64,000 nucleotides of DNA from Aliishimia sp039978895 (lineage in GTDB: Bacteria > Pseudomonadota > Alphaproteobacteria > Rhodobacterales > Rhodobacteraceae). Made by a program: the position numbers and the translations under genes. The first letter of the stretch is position 1, and each line of letters begins with the position of its first letter. The notes under the pieces were generated by a model, which saw only the letters and a program-made list of their open reading frames with translations, was not told where the DNA came from and made no database searches. The stretch is from positions 1 to 64,000 of the forward strand of contig JBDWAL010000060.1 in assembly GCA_039978895.1 (NCBI GenBank), given 5' to 3'. This document shows positions 1-8,581 of the stretch, in pieces.

Positions 1-24
1 CAGAGGGGAGGATGGCTTAGTTTC

Positions 25-1935
25 TTATGAAGCAACTCCGTCTTCGACCATGCGCATCAGCTTCTCAGCCTCAGCAGATGTTCCCAACGGTCGTTCGTTG
101 ACGCGGGTGTCTGGCAAAGTCGTTTCGCCTTTGGCCGCAAGCACAGCGAGCGTCGGCTGAAGTTCCAAAGCCTCAGTGATCTCGTCGTCGGTCATCAGCG
201 GGTAACATTCATCGATGAACTCATCATAAACAGGCAAGGTGCTGCGACGTTCGTCCTTTCCCAAAGCCGCGGCGATCGCGTTAAATGCGACGTTCTTGTA
301 CTGATCGACATTTGTCTGCTCATCGACATAGTCATCTTGGTCCCACCGACAAATGAGGCTTTCCTGCATGTGCATCGCGTCAACTTCGACGCCGTCTTCC
401 ATGACATAGAACACTGGGTGGATGTACGCGCTTTTCGATGTATCGAAGTGGTCTGCAGGCAATGTGAAGTAATGTGTTGGCACTTCCCCATCACCGTATT
501 GACCAAAGCCATATTCGAAGACGACTTCGACTTTGTTGCTATATCCTGCGAACCTTTTTTCGTTGTAAGCGCGTGGGAATGGGGGCCAAACTTTAGCGGT
601 TACAGTGCCGTCTGCCTTTGCATCGCCAAGTGTGACAGTGCAGCCAAAGAAGTTAAACAACTCAAACAATGGCATGGTGTTGCTCACCATGTTGACCAAG
701 TATTGTGAAATGTTTTCCATGGCTTCGCGCGCATCGCCCTTTGGGATTTCGCACTCAAACATCGGTTCAACTGGCATTCCGTGCTTTTCGCCAATGATGT
801 GACCCAAAGCTTGAATGTTGCACCGGAACCCGTGCACAAAACCCGAAGCGGCGTTCGGATCATTGATCCGCATTGGTGTCCCGACAAAGTACAAGCCAGG
901 CACATTGCGAGACTCCCAGCTTTCGTTCAGCAGGCAATACCGACCTTTTTCGCACATTTCTGGCTTAACCGTTTGCTGATCAAAGACGTTTGAAACGGTG
1001 TAGTTAAAGCCACAAGCGATAATGATGTCATCCACGTAACCTGTGCGCTTCATCCAACGCGCCGGCGTCCAATGGACACACGCGGTTTCAAAAGTTACCA
1101 ACAAACGACCCGCATGCGGTCCGTCCTCAACACGGCTAACTTCAACAATTCGGTCGCTTGTGATGTTGTTGTTGGACTTCAGTTGCATCAAGTCGAACAC
1201 ATCTGACACTTGTGAACGCAAGTCGTGCACGTTGTGGGACTGACGGGCAAAACTAGGAACGGAACGTGTCACAACCCGTGTCTCAGCGGTGATATCAATC
1301 AAATTGTGGGCGATCTCAAAGGCGGAATTGCCACGGCCAACGACAACGACAGTTTTGTTGCGATACCGCTCTTTCGCGACTTCTGGATCATAGTCGCCGT
1401 AAAAAGTGCAAGTTTCCGGGCTTAGGCCTTTGATATCTGGAACGATTGGCACTGTGGTCCCGGTCGCGCTGAACAGCCGGTCACAGGTGAACACGGCGCC
1501 ATCTTCGACCTCAATGATGAAGTGTTCGTCATTGCGAGAGACTTTGACAGCCCGCGAGTTGAACCGCGTCTTTGCAGCAACACCCATGCTCTTCGCAACA
1601 TATTGAAGATATTTGTGGTAAAGGCGGGCAGATGGCCAATGCTTCGATGTCCATTCTGTAAAAAGCAAATTGGGGTCTGCTTGCGCGTCCTCTGGGGTAA
1701 TTGTGCTGAGTGTGTGCCAATCATAACGCATTTTGTAGTAGTGATCATCGCCCGGAACGTATTTCTTGTTCAAGGAGATCAATTCGCCACAAACTGGAAA
1801 ACGGTTCCATTGTCCGCCGACACAATCCGCTGCTTCCAACAATCGATAATCAATTCCACGCTTTTCAAATTCAAGCGCCATATTTAGACCACCGGGTCCG
1901 CCGCCGATAATAATGTCAGTAAAATGATTACTCAT
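25..1935 (-). CDS. FOXRED2-like flavin-dependent monooxygenase
   Basis: Predicted FAD- and NAD(P)H-dependent oxidoreductase of 636 aa. The N-terminal FAD-binding Rossmann motif GGGPGG is at residues 11-16, followed by a glutamate in RLLEAA. A second nucleotide-binding motif, GRGNSAFE, is at about 200-207, and the ATGT motif that follows FAD sites is at 157-160. The pattern around these motifs (LISLNKKY, YDWHTL, SAFEIAHNLI, ASGFVHGFR) closely resembles eukaryotic FOXRED2, a branch of flavin monooxygenase-like proteins with unknown substrate. About 200 C-terminal residues extend beyond the core. The start was chosen at 1935 because GAGAGGAAA lies just upstream; the frame stays open to 2085 but has no good start signal. 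It is co-oriented with the biosynthetic operon ending at 2450, separated by 514 bp. It could be a tailoring oxidase of that pathway, but this is inference. Confidence 0.8.
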   Translation of the reverse strand: MSNHFTDIIIGGGPGGLNMALEFEKRGIDYRLLEAADCVGGQWNRFPVCGELISLNKKYVPGDDHYYKMRYDWHTLSTITPEDAQADPNLLFTEWTSKHWPSARLYHKYLQYVAKSMGVAAKTRFNSRAVKVSRNDEHFIIEVEDGAVFTCDRLFSATGTTVPIVPDIKGLSPETCTFYGDYDPEVAKERYRNKTVVVVGRGNSAFEIAHNLIDITAETRVVTRSVPSFARQSHNVHDLRSQVSDVFDLMQLKSNNNITSDRIVEVSRVEDGPHAGRLLVTFETACVHWTPARWMKRTGYVDDIIIACGFNYTVSNVFDQQTVKPEMCEKGRYCLLNESWESRNVPGLYFVGTPMRINDPNAASGFVHGFRCNIQALGHIIGEKHGMPVEPMFECEIPKGDAREAMENISQYLVNMVSNTMPLFELFNFFGCTVTLGDAKADGTVTAKVWPPFPRAYNEKRFAGYSNKVEVVFEYGFGQYGDGEVPTHYFTLPADHFDTSKSAYIHPVFYVMEDGVEVDAMHMQESLICRWDQDDYVDEQTNVDQYKNVAFNAIAAALGKDERRSTLPVYDEFIDECYPLMTDDEITEALELQPTLAVLAAKGETTLPDTRVNERPLGTSAEAEKLMRMVEDGVAS

Positions 1936-2449
1936 AGATATTTCCTCTCTTCGTCGTATCATATTATTTTCCAAAATTAGCTTCCCGGTGAATGCGCAAT
2001 GTTTGTTTTCTGGAATAGAAGTATTTCGCTCCAATCGACTCACACCACGCTGAACTCCCTCACTAATCAATCTAGAGCCGGTCACGAAATTTGCTGTTTA
2101 CTTCGCCAGTACCGGCATCAGCTCAGCATCGAGTATCATGCGGCTAGCCATGAAAACCTCTGGTTAAGTTTTACGCGGATCAAAAGGCGCTGAGCGACCT
2201 ATATCGCTGATTTGAGTGGCCTTAATCGTGATATAGTCCATACTAATTCATTGAAAATTAAATACTTTTAGAAACGCGAATCCGCGCGGTGAGTTTTCGT
2301 GCTCGTAACGTTGAAATAGGGGGGCATGGAGGTGACTGTATTGGTCATATCGGAACAATACAGTCACTTTTGCTATAGCCGTGGGGCATATGACCTGCGC
2401 CGAGAACGATGGCATGCAGGATCATGAAAGTTCAAACGACTTTAGAAAA
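1936..2449. other. Intergenic region between FMO gene and biosynthetic operon
   Basis: 514 bp without a convincing gene. It is AT-rich near 2230-2270 and holds one strong inverted repeat (2332-2367). It should carry the promoter of the minus-strand monooxygenase gene and the 3' end of the large operon. No conserved coding fragment was recognised on either strand. Confidence 0.6.
2332..2367. promoter_or_regulatory. 12-bp perfect inverted repeat (hairpin or operator)
   Basis: GTGACTGTATTG (2332-2343) and CAATACAGTCAC (2356-2367) are perfect complements separated by 12 nt. On the plus strand the right arm is followed by TTTT, whereas on the minus strand, where the operon ends, there is no T-tract. 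It may be a transcription terminator, a factor-independent 3'-end stabiliser of the operon mRNA, or an operator for the downstream monooxygenase gene. The sequence does not decide between these. Confidence 0.5.
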
Positions 2450-3955
2450 TCAAGCGTGGCTTTCAGCCATTTTCCGCCGGTCTATCTTACCTGATAAAGT
2501 AAGTGGAAAATCTTCACTGAACTCAATGCGGCCAGGCTGCATATAAGGAGCAAGATTTTTTGCCAGGTGGTCACGTAGATCTTCAACCAAACCAGCAGAT
2601 AATTCGTCGCCGCCGACAATCAACATCAATGACTTCGATGGTGTGGACCGCATGATTGCCACTGCAGTCGATATGCCCGGGACATCCAACGCACATTTTT
2701 CAATTGCACCCAGCTCAATCCGCAAACCATTCAATTTGACCTGTCGGTCAATTCGACCAATCACCCGCATAGAATTTTTGTCTGATAGAATTCCCAAATC
2801 ACCAGTGTGATAACTAGGTATGCCATCGCTATAGCCAAAATTGATATTGTTTGGATGCGATTGCGGCAGATATTGTCCAGCGACTTGCGGGCCGACAAGA
2901 ACAATTTCACCCTCGCCACAGGATCGCAGTTGCCCTTCCCCATCATCCACAAAGACCTGAGTATCGCCATAGGCTTGGCCCAAATCCATAAGATCATCAC
3001 CGAATAGCTCGACTGCAGACATTGGATGGCAATGCGTGACACAGGTCACTTCGGACGGCCCATATGCATGATAGATTGTGCTTTTGGGGAATCTTGCGTG
3101 CAGTTTTTGTAGCAAGGGACGTGGTACATTCTCTCCACCGACCCAAAACGCCCTTAAATGAGGGAATAAATCTTCCGAAAAACGGTTTGATTCCATCATG
3201 ATACTTAGGAACGCGGGCGTCGTCATCAAAGTGCCCGCTGATACATCTGCATGACGCAACAAAATCGATATGTTGGCGTTAGGATTGGCATTGTTACGAT
3301 GATTCAGCAGAAATACGGCGCGACCGGCCAATAAAGTGGGCCAGACATCACTGATCGACATGTCAAACGCCATACTGGCATGATTGACAGCAGCATAAGC
3401 CCCGCCTTGCATGGAATCGACGATGAGAGGTTCCAACCATGACAGCAAACTGGCGAAATTAGCCCTTTGAATCGGAATACCTTTGGGGTTGCCCGTGCTG
3501 CCCGACGTAAAGGTGACGTAAAACAGCGCATCTTCCTGCGCAGCCGTCGCATCGACCATTTCAAGCGTGCGATCCAACAGGGGCACAGTATTTATTACGT
3601 CGATATCCACGTCCAAATCATTCGCGGCCACGTTTAACATCAATCGACAGCCACATGTGTCGATAATCTGTTGAACAAGCGCAACTGGAAAATTTTCTTC
3701 TGCAAAAACAAAACCTCGTCCCATTCCAGCGCAAGCAATCATGGCTGCAATGACATCGAACTCTTTGTGACCACGCACAAGAATTGGTGCAGATGACAGC
3801 CCAAGATCATGATCTTTCATCATCGCATATTGGATAGCCGCTACGCGTTTCCCCAGTTGCGCATAGGTCAAGCGGGTTGTCCCTGACACCAATGCAACGC
3901 TTACATCGTCATTGGTTAAGCGATCGATCAATGTGTTGAACACCGTATAAAACAT
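2450..3955 (-). CDS. Free-standing DltA-like adenylation protein
   Basis: AMP-forming amino-acid activating enzyme of 501 aa. The phosphate-binding loop TFTSGSTGNPKG is at 148-159 and the A4 motif FDMS at 197-200, where the Asp normally binds the substrate amino group. HAYGPSE (A5), YHTGDLG (A7), GRIDRQVKLNGLRIE (A8) and the C-terminal LSGKIDR with the catalytic Lys are also present. Overall layout is that of DltA and other stand-alone NRPS adenylation domains, so an amino acid is the expected substrate and one of the three operon ACPs the likely acceptor. No carrier domain is fused. It is the last gene of the operon; its ATG follows the previous stop (TGATATG) with AAAGG upstream. A TTG 21 bp earlier (3976) in the same frame is a weaker start. 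Confidence 0.85.
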   Translation of the reverse strand: MFYTVFNTLIDRLTNDDVSVALVSGTTRLTYAQLGKRVAAIQYAMMKDHDLGLSSAPILVRGHKEFDVIAAMIACAGMGRGFVFAEENFPVALVQQIIDTCGCRLMLNVAANDLDVDIDVINTVPLLDRTLEMVDATAAQEDALFYVTFTSGSTGNPKGIPIQRANFASLLSWLEPLIVDSMQGGAYAAVNHASMAFDMSISDVWPTLLAGRAVFLLNHRNNANPNANISILLRHADVSAGTLMTTPAFLSIMMESNRFSEDLFPHLRAFWVGGENVPRPLLQKLHARFPKSTIYHAYGPSEVTCVTHCHPMSAVELFGDDLMDLGQAYGDTQVFVDDGEGQLRSCGEGEIVLVGPQVAGQYLPQSHPNNINFGYSDGIPSYHTGDLGILSDKNSMRVIGRIDRQVKLNGLRIELGAIEKCALDVPGISTAVAIMRSTPSKSLMLIVGGDELSAGLVEDLRDHLAKNLAPYMQPGRIEFSEDFPLTLSGKIDRRKMAESHA

Positions 3956-3956
3956 A

Positions 3957-6758
3957 TCAAGCCTTTGCTGTTTCAAAACGGCGAGTCGCGTTCAGCTTCA
4001 CTATGCCGCGCGGCTCCAGAACGATTTTGAACATTTGTTTTAGATCACCGGGCCGCGTATTCGGATCATGATCCAAGGTTAACATCTGGCACAGACCAGA
4101 AATTGCGTAGGTCAGTTGCTGATTGACCGCATTCGCGCCCGGACAGACCCGGCTACCCATCCCAAACGGCAAATATGAATCCTTTGGATAGGATCGACCA
4201 TTCAAAAAGCGATCTGGGTCAAACTGCGTTGCGTGATCCCATTGCTCGTTATCCATATGCACCAAAAGCGGGCTGAAAAGTACGCTCTGTCCTGCTTCAA
4301 ACCGGAAACCGTCCAGCGAAAAGGCGGTAGCAACCTGACGCTCCAAGAATGCAGTCACCGGTTTCACCCGTAGCGTCTCGCGCAATGTGGCAAAGGCGAC
4401 GGGTGTTTGCGCGATGCGCCGCGGCGCCAAGCCAAAAGGTCGTGCCTCATCTGCGATACGTTGCTGAAGATCTGGCTGTTCTGCGATGTGAACTAAGGCC
4501 CAAAACAGGGTCATCGCATTCATATGCAGACTTGCTGCCAAAAGACCCGCAACAATCCGCCGCAACTTTTCATCACGGCTTCCGACATAGCTGTCATCTT
4601 GCAAAACAGTGTCTGTTATGGACCCAGACCGCGCGCCGTCAGCAATCTGATGCAATAGTTTATCAATTTGTGCATCGATCAATGTGTCGGATTGATCTGG
4701 TTCTATGGCGGCCATCCGCTGGAACAGATTACCATCCAATTCGGTCAACAAATCTAAGGCTGGTGCGTTCAATGCACTGTTGCGAAACAGCGGATCACAG
4801 ATTGCTTTTGTCGCCCAATCCAAACAAACCTTGTCCAGACGCGGCGCATTTGGAGCCGTCAGATCAGCAGCAAGCTGTGTCGTTGCTTCCGACAAAGGGC
4901 GCAAGAACCAATCTTTTGAAGTATTAAGCAGGCCCGTCATTTCCTTTCGAAATTCGGCCCAGTTTTCACCAACACAAGAGGTCTGCAAAGCATTGCCCAG
5001 CACACTGCGCATTGCAGCGGCACCTGAACCGGCGATTTTGTGATCTTTTACAAACAACGCCTCGTTTTCACGCCAAAAACGCACATGTTTTGCATCGGAC
5101 AACAACGTCAGATTGCGCCCGCCACGCGGCAAAGCCAGCGTCACCATAGACCCATGGCGCTTTACCGCGATCTCAGCACATTTCAAAAAGCCAAGCCCAT
5201 CCAAAGCGGTTTCAGTGACGTCATGACTGGGCGGCGGCGGATCTTGAATTGCCTTCGCGTTCACATTCAAAGGGTTAAAGACGAATGGCTCGCACTGTGC
5301 AGCAATTTCAATCGTGCGCGGTTTGTCTATTTTGGAGTTTTGGTTCAACCGCAGTTCAGGACACAGATGCCAAAACTTCGGAACCATTGCGGGCGCTAGA
5401 ATTGCCGCGGTATCTTGTGCAATCTGCGGTAAATCATCGATAGAGTGTGGCCCATTCACATAGACCCTTAACGATCTGATCACTCCGCGAATTTCCACAG
5501 GCTCGATAAAGGCGGATGTAACGCCGTCGAAATTCATAATTGTGGCTTCGATCTCTGAAAGATCCATCCGCATGCCCAAAAGTTTGATTTCCCGATCCAT
5601 GCGACCGCTAAAGTACCAAAGCCCGTTATCATCACAAGACCCACCATCGCCCGATAGATATGTATCCGTGCTTGGAAAGGCCGACTTGGTTTTTTCGGGC
5701 ATATTCACGTATCCCGCGCCGACAGAGGCCCCTTCGATTGCGATTTGACCGTTTTGAACCGACAACTTGGTTCCTGCCCGCGCTCGACCAATCGGCAAGG
5801 GACCGGGTCGTGCAATGTGTTGTGCATTAATCGTTACAGAGGTCACAGCGACAGTGCATTCTGTCGGCCCATAAGTGTTGATAATGCGCGCCTGAGGGAA
5901 CCGGTTTTCCAGTGTTTGGACCAGTTCTTTGCTCAACAATTCGCCGCAGAATAAAAACGTCTTCAATCTGGGCAAACCTTTTGCATCAAAGGTTTTGTCC
6001 TTCAGGTAAATTTGCGCGGTGGACGGCGTCGAAACCCAAAGGCCAACGTTATGCGTGCCAAACCGCTCAATATATTTTCGAGAGTTGATAAACTCGCCAT
6101 GATCAAGCGCGCTAATCGGTTTGCATCTTAGCCAACTGGACCAAAGCTCAAAAAGTGACACGTCAAAACAATGGCGCACTGTGCCGCTAACGGCCTCAAA
6201 GTCGATCTGACTAAGCAAATCAGTTCGTAGCCAACGCACAAAATCTGCCAAATTTGCATAGGTAATCTTAATGCCTTTGGGGCGTCCCGTACTGCCTGAT
6301 GAGAACATGATATACGCGATGTCGCCATCCGCGCGTGTCGGGATGCACCCTTCTAGGGATCTTGACGTTTGTACGGGCAGATCGTGCATCGACCAACACG
6401 CAACACCCGACAATCTTGGGGGAGCAACATTCGGCTCTATTGATAGTACTAGTGTCGCTTTGCAGCTTTCTATGATGTTACTCAGGCGTTGATCGGGGGT
6501 GTCGCTTTCAACCGGGATCAATGGCCGTCCCGCCAAAAGGCAGGCCCAATACGCAATTTGAAAACTCTTGTCTTTATGTCCCAAAATCACAACTGGGCTG
6601 CGATTTTCATCCAAAGAGATCAGACGCGACGCAAGCGACAGTGCGCTTTGATGCAGATCACGAAAACTCAGGTCCCCGCCAATGTGAAAATAGGCGGGAC
6701 CCGTGTGATCCGCAAATCCGTCGAAAACGGCGCGTAGCTCTGCATGCGCAGATGTCAT
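3957..6758 (-). CDS. Adenylation domain-cytochrome P450 fusion protein
   Basis: 933-aa two-domain enzyme. Residues 1-485 are an NRPS-type adenylation domain: P-loop FSSGSTGRPKG 152-162, A4 motif FDVS 198-201, NTYGPTE 294-300, GRMDREIKLLG 385-395, and the C-terminal Lys in NSKIDK about 474-479. Residues 520-925 are a cytochrome P450: K-helix E794-x-x-R797, FDPDRF 846-851, and the heme-thiolate loop FGMGSRVCPG with Cys872. No peptidyl carrier domain separates them. The I-helix (about 738-755) lacks the usual acid-Thr pair: the aligned residues are H745, M746 and N747. A reasonable inference is that an amino acid is activated, passed to a stand-alone ACP, and oxidised by the attached P450. Its ATG overlaps the ACP stop upstream (ATGA). 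Overall family assignment is secure; substrate and reaction are unknown. Confidence 0.88.
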   Translation of the reverse strand: MTSAHAELRAVFDGFADHTGPAYFHIGGDLSFRDLHQSALSLASRLISLDENRSPVVILGHKDKSFQIAYWACLLAGRPLIPVESDTPDQRLSNIIESCKATLVLSIEPNVAPPRLSGVACWSMHDLPVQTSRSLEGCIPTRADGDIAYIMFSSGSTGRPKGIKITYANLADFVRWLRTDLLSQIDFEAVSGTVRHCFDVSLFELWSSWLRCKPISALDHGEFINSRKYIERFGTHNVGLWVSTPSTAQIYLKDKTFDAKGLPRLKTFLFCGELLSKELVQTLENRFPQARIINTYGPTECTVAVTSVTINAQHIARPGPLPIGRARAGTKLSVQNGQIAIEGASVGAGYVNMPEKTKSAFPSTDTYLSGDGGSCDDNGLWYFSGRMDREIKLLGMRMDLSEIEATIMNFDGVTSAFIEPVEIRGVIRSLRVYVNGPHSIDDLPQIAQDTAAILAPAMVPKFWHLCPELRLNQNSKIDKPRTIEIAAQCEPFVFNPLNVNAKAIQDPPPPSHDVTETALDGLGFLKCAEIAVKRHGSMVTLALPRGGRNLTLLSDAKHVRFWRENEALFVKDHKIAGSGAAAMRSVLGNALQTSCVGENWAEFRKEMTGLLNTSKDWFLRPLSEATTQLAADLTAPNAPRLDKVCLDWATKAICDPLFRNSALNAPALDLLTELDGNLFQRMAAIEPDQSDTLIDAQIDKLLHQIADGARSGSITDTVLQDDSYVGSRDEKLRRIVAGLLAASLHMNAMTLFWALVHIAEQPDLQQRIADEARPFGLAPRRIAQTPVAFATLRETLRVKPVTAFLERQVATAFSLDGFRFEAGQSVLFSPLLVHMDNEQWDHATQFDPDRFLNGRSYPKDSYLPFGMGSRVCPGANAVNQQLTYAISGLCQMLTLDHDPNTRPGDLKQMFKIVLEPRGIVKLNATRRFETAKA

Positions 6759-7018
6759 ACCAAAGCATCCTGCTTGCGGTGTGTGTGAACAAAATTACAA
6801 ACCGAACCAATCGTTGCGAATTGCTCGTATGACAGCGTTGCTTGGTCGATAACCAAGTCAGGAATTGTCTCTTCCAACTGCATGATCAGCTCTAGCATAA
6901 GGCCGCTGTCCATACCCAAATCAGCCTCTAACCTGATGTCGCCATTCCAATTTGGCGCATTGGAAGGCTGCAACACTTCGATCAATGCCTCGGTTACTTC
7001 TGAATAAAATGGCTGCAT
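6755..7018 (-). CDS. Acyl carrier protein (third of the operon)
   Basis: 87-aa carrier protein. The phosphopantetheine attachment motif is LGMDSGL with Ser38, in a helix-turn context typical of ACP/PCP; the residue after Ser is Gly where Leu is usual. It should tether an acyl or aminoacyl intermediate through a thioester. AAAGGGG is 7 nt upstream of the chosen ATG at 7018. The gene is sandwiched between the AMP ligase (12-nt gap) and the adenylation-P450 gene (4-bp overlap), so it is the obvious partner of one or both. The divergent Sfp/EntD-type transferase at 20210-20950 could install its prosthetic group. Confidence 0.85.
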   Translation of the reverse strand: MQPFYSEVTEALIEVLQPSNAPNWNGDIRLEADLGMDSGLMLELIMQLEETIPDLVIDQATLSYEQFATIGSVCNFVHTHRKQDALV

Positions 7019-7029
7019 GTCTAACCCCT

Positions 7030-8577
7030 TTATGAAATGCTTGGTTGTTTCGTGAGTGGTGGTACTTCTGATGAAATCTTGAACTGATTGCGGTCTATTT
7101 TTCCGTTTGCTGTCAGCTTGAAAGCACCAATAACGTCGACAACACGCGGTACGGCGACGGCTTCCAGATGTTGTGCGCACCAGTCGCGCAAGGCATCCGG
7201 TTTCGTTTGAGCACCGTCTATGAGCGTCACTGCTGCGCAGACCGTATGTCCACCGTCTTTGGCTGCACGACCGTAGACAATCGCTTCACTCACACTGGCG
7301 TGTTTGCGCAGGATGTCTTCGACTTCCTTTGGCGCAACTTTTTCGCCTTTGATCTTCAGAACATCGTCTTGCCGCCCGATAAAGTAGACAAATCCATCCT
7401 CATCCAGACGACAGATGTCGCCGGTGTGAAACACGAATTCTCCGGGAAAAGGGCCAGGGTGTAAGCGTTCAGCTGTACGCGTTGGGCTGTTCCAATAGCC
7501 TTTCATGACCGTAGCACCACGGATGACCAACTCGCCTTCTGCATTTTTGCGATGAGCTTTTCCGGCCCGATCAACCACCCACAATTGCGTGTTGGGAATG
7601 GCGATTCCAACGCTGGTTTTCTTTTCTTCCAACCGGTTCGGCGGAACATAGGTACAGCGGTGACATTCGGTCAAACCATACATCGAAAACACGGTCGCTT
7701 GCGGCAAGCACGCTTGAATTTGGTCAATGTGCTTAGGATCCAACGCCGCCGCCGTGCTTGACACCAACCGAACCGCGCCAAGATCAAATCGGGATGCCAG
7801 CTTGGACATCAACGGCACCATGGTTGGAACGAGGGGAAAGGCAGTTGCCCCGCTTTTACTTAGCCGATCAAGCGAAAACAGTGGCTTGGCAAAATTACGT
7901 TCAATGACAACTGTTGCACCCACGAGGGCGGCCATCGTCAATTGATGCATGCCATAATCAAAGGTCAATGGGATCGCGACAAAGATGCTGTCTTGCGCGG
8001 TGTAGCCAAGATATTCCGCGACAGATCGGGACGCACTGACCAAGTTTTGCTGGCTCAGCATCACACCCTTAGGCGAACCGGTCGACCCAGATGTGTAGAT
8101 GATGCACCCGAGGTCTTGATCGATAATCTGACTGGCACCGCAATCCGATATGGAAGCAGGCTTATTTTCGGCCCAACAACCAGCGTCGGTGACAACAGGC
8201 GTCGGCACATCCCCAAGAGCCGATCCAATCACATCAACATAGGCCAGATCTGTGATGATCGCTGCAGGGTCACAATCCTTGATAATATAAGTCAGCTTCG
8301 TTTGGCGAATGTCAGGCGAAATTGGCGTGACCACGGCGCCCGCATAAACCACAGACCAAAACGCGATCGCAAAATCGACACTGTTGTCCATATAAAGGAG
8401 AACCCGGTCGCCAGCGGACACACCAAGTTTATGCAAACCGGCAGCACCTTTTTGCGCGATATCGTGCAAAGCAGCATATGTCAGCTCGGTGTTAACATCG
8501 CGAACAGCCAATTTATCCGGGCGACCCGCCGCGCTGTGACCAAGGTGTTGATGTAGCAAAAGATGAGTCTGGTTCAT
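7030..8577 (-). CDS. AMP-dependent acyl/aminoacyl ligase
   Basis: 515-aa ANL-superfamily enzyme. P-loop YTSGSTGSPKG is at 161-171, followed by LTFDYGMHQ, MYGLTE, FHTGDICRLDEDG, GRQDDVLKIKGEKV and the C-terminal TANGKIDR with the catalytic Lys. The FDYG-x-x-Q pattern and overall look match the acyl-CoA/ACP ligases found next to fold-III decarboxylases in exosortase-associated and butirosin-like loci rather than long-chain fatty acyl-CoA synthetases. It probably loads a carboxylic or amino acid onto one of the ACPs. The start is ATG 8577, 4 nt after the preceding stop, with GGGCTAGAG upstream. Substrate cannot be read from the sequence. Confidence 0.85.
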   Translation of the reverse strand: MNQTHLLLHQHLGHSAAGRPDKLAVRDVNTELTYAALHDIAQKGAAGLHKLGVSAGDRVLLYMDNSVDFAIAFWSVVYAGAVVTPISPDIRQTKLTYIIKDCDPAAIITDLAYVDVIGSALGDVPTPVVTDAGCWAENKPASISDCGASQIIDQDLGCIIYTSGSTGSPKGVMLSQQNLVSASRSVAEYLGYTAQDSIFVAIPLTFDYGMHQLTMAALVGATVVIERNFAKPLFSLDRLSKSGATAFPLVPTMVPLMSKLASRFDLGAVRLVSSTAAALDPKHIDQIQACLPQATVFSMYGLTECHRCTYVPPNRLEEKKTSVGIAIPNTQLWVVDRAGKAHRKNAEGELVIRGATVMKGYWNSPTRTAERLHPGPFPGEFVFHTGDICRLDEDGFVYFIGRQDDVLKIKGEKVAPKEVEDILRKHASVSEAIVYGRAAKDGGHTVCAAVTLIDGAQTKPDALRDWCAQHLEAVAVPRVVDVIGAFKLTANGKIDRNQFKISSEVPPLTKQPSIS

Positions 8578-8581
8578 GTCT

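Noticed and set aside
1936..2085. 50-residue N-terminal extension of the FMO frame
   Set aside because: GAGAGGAAA lies right before the ATG at 1935 and the Rossmann motif follows immediately; the extension has no ribosome site and no family sequence.
7942..8556. 204-codon plus-strand frame
   Set aside because: Antisense to the AMP ligase; Arg-rich and without recognisable fold.
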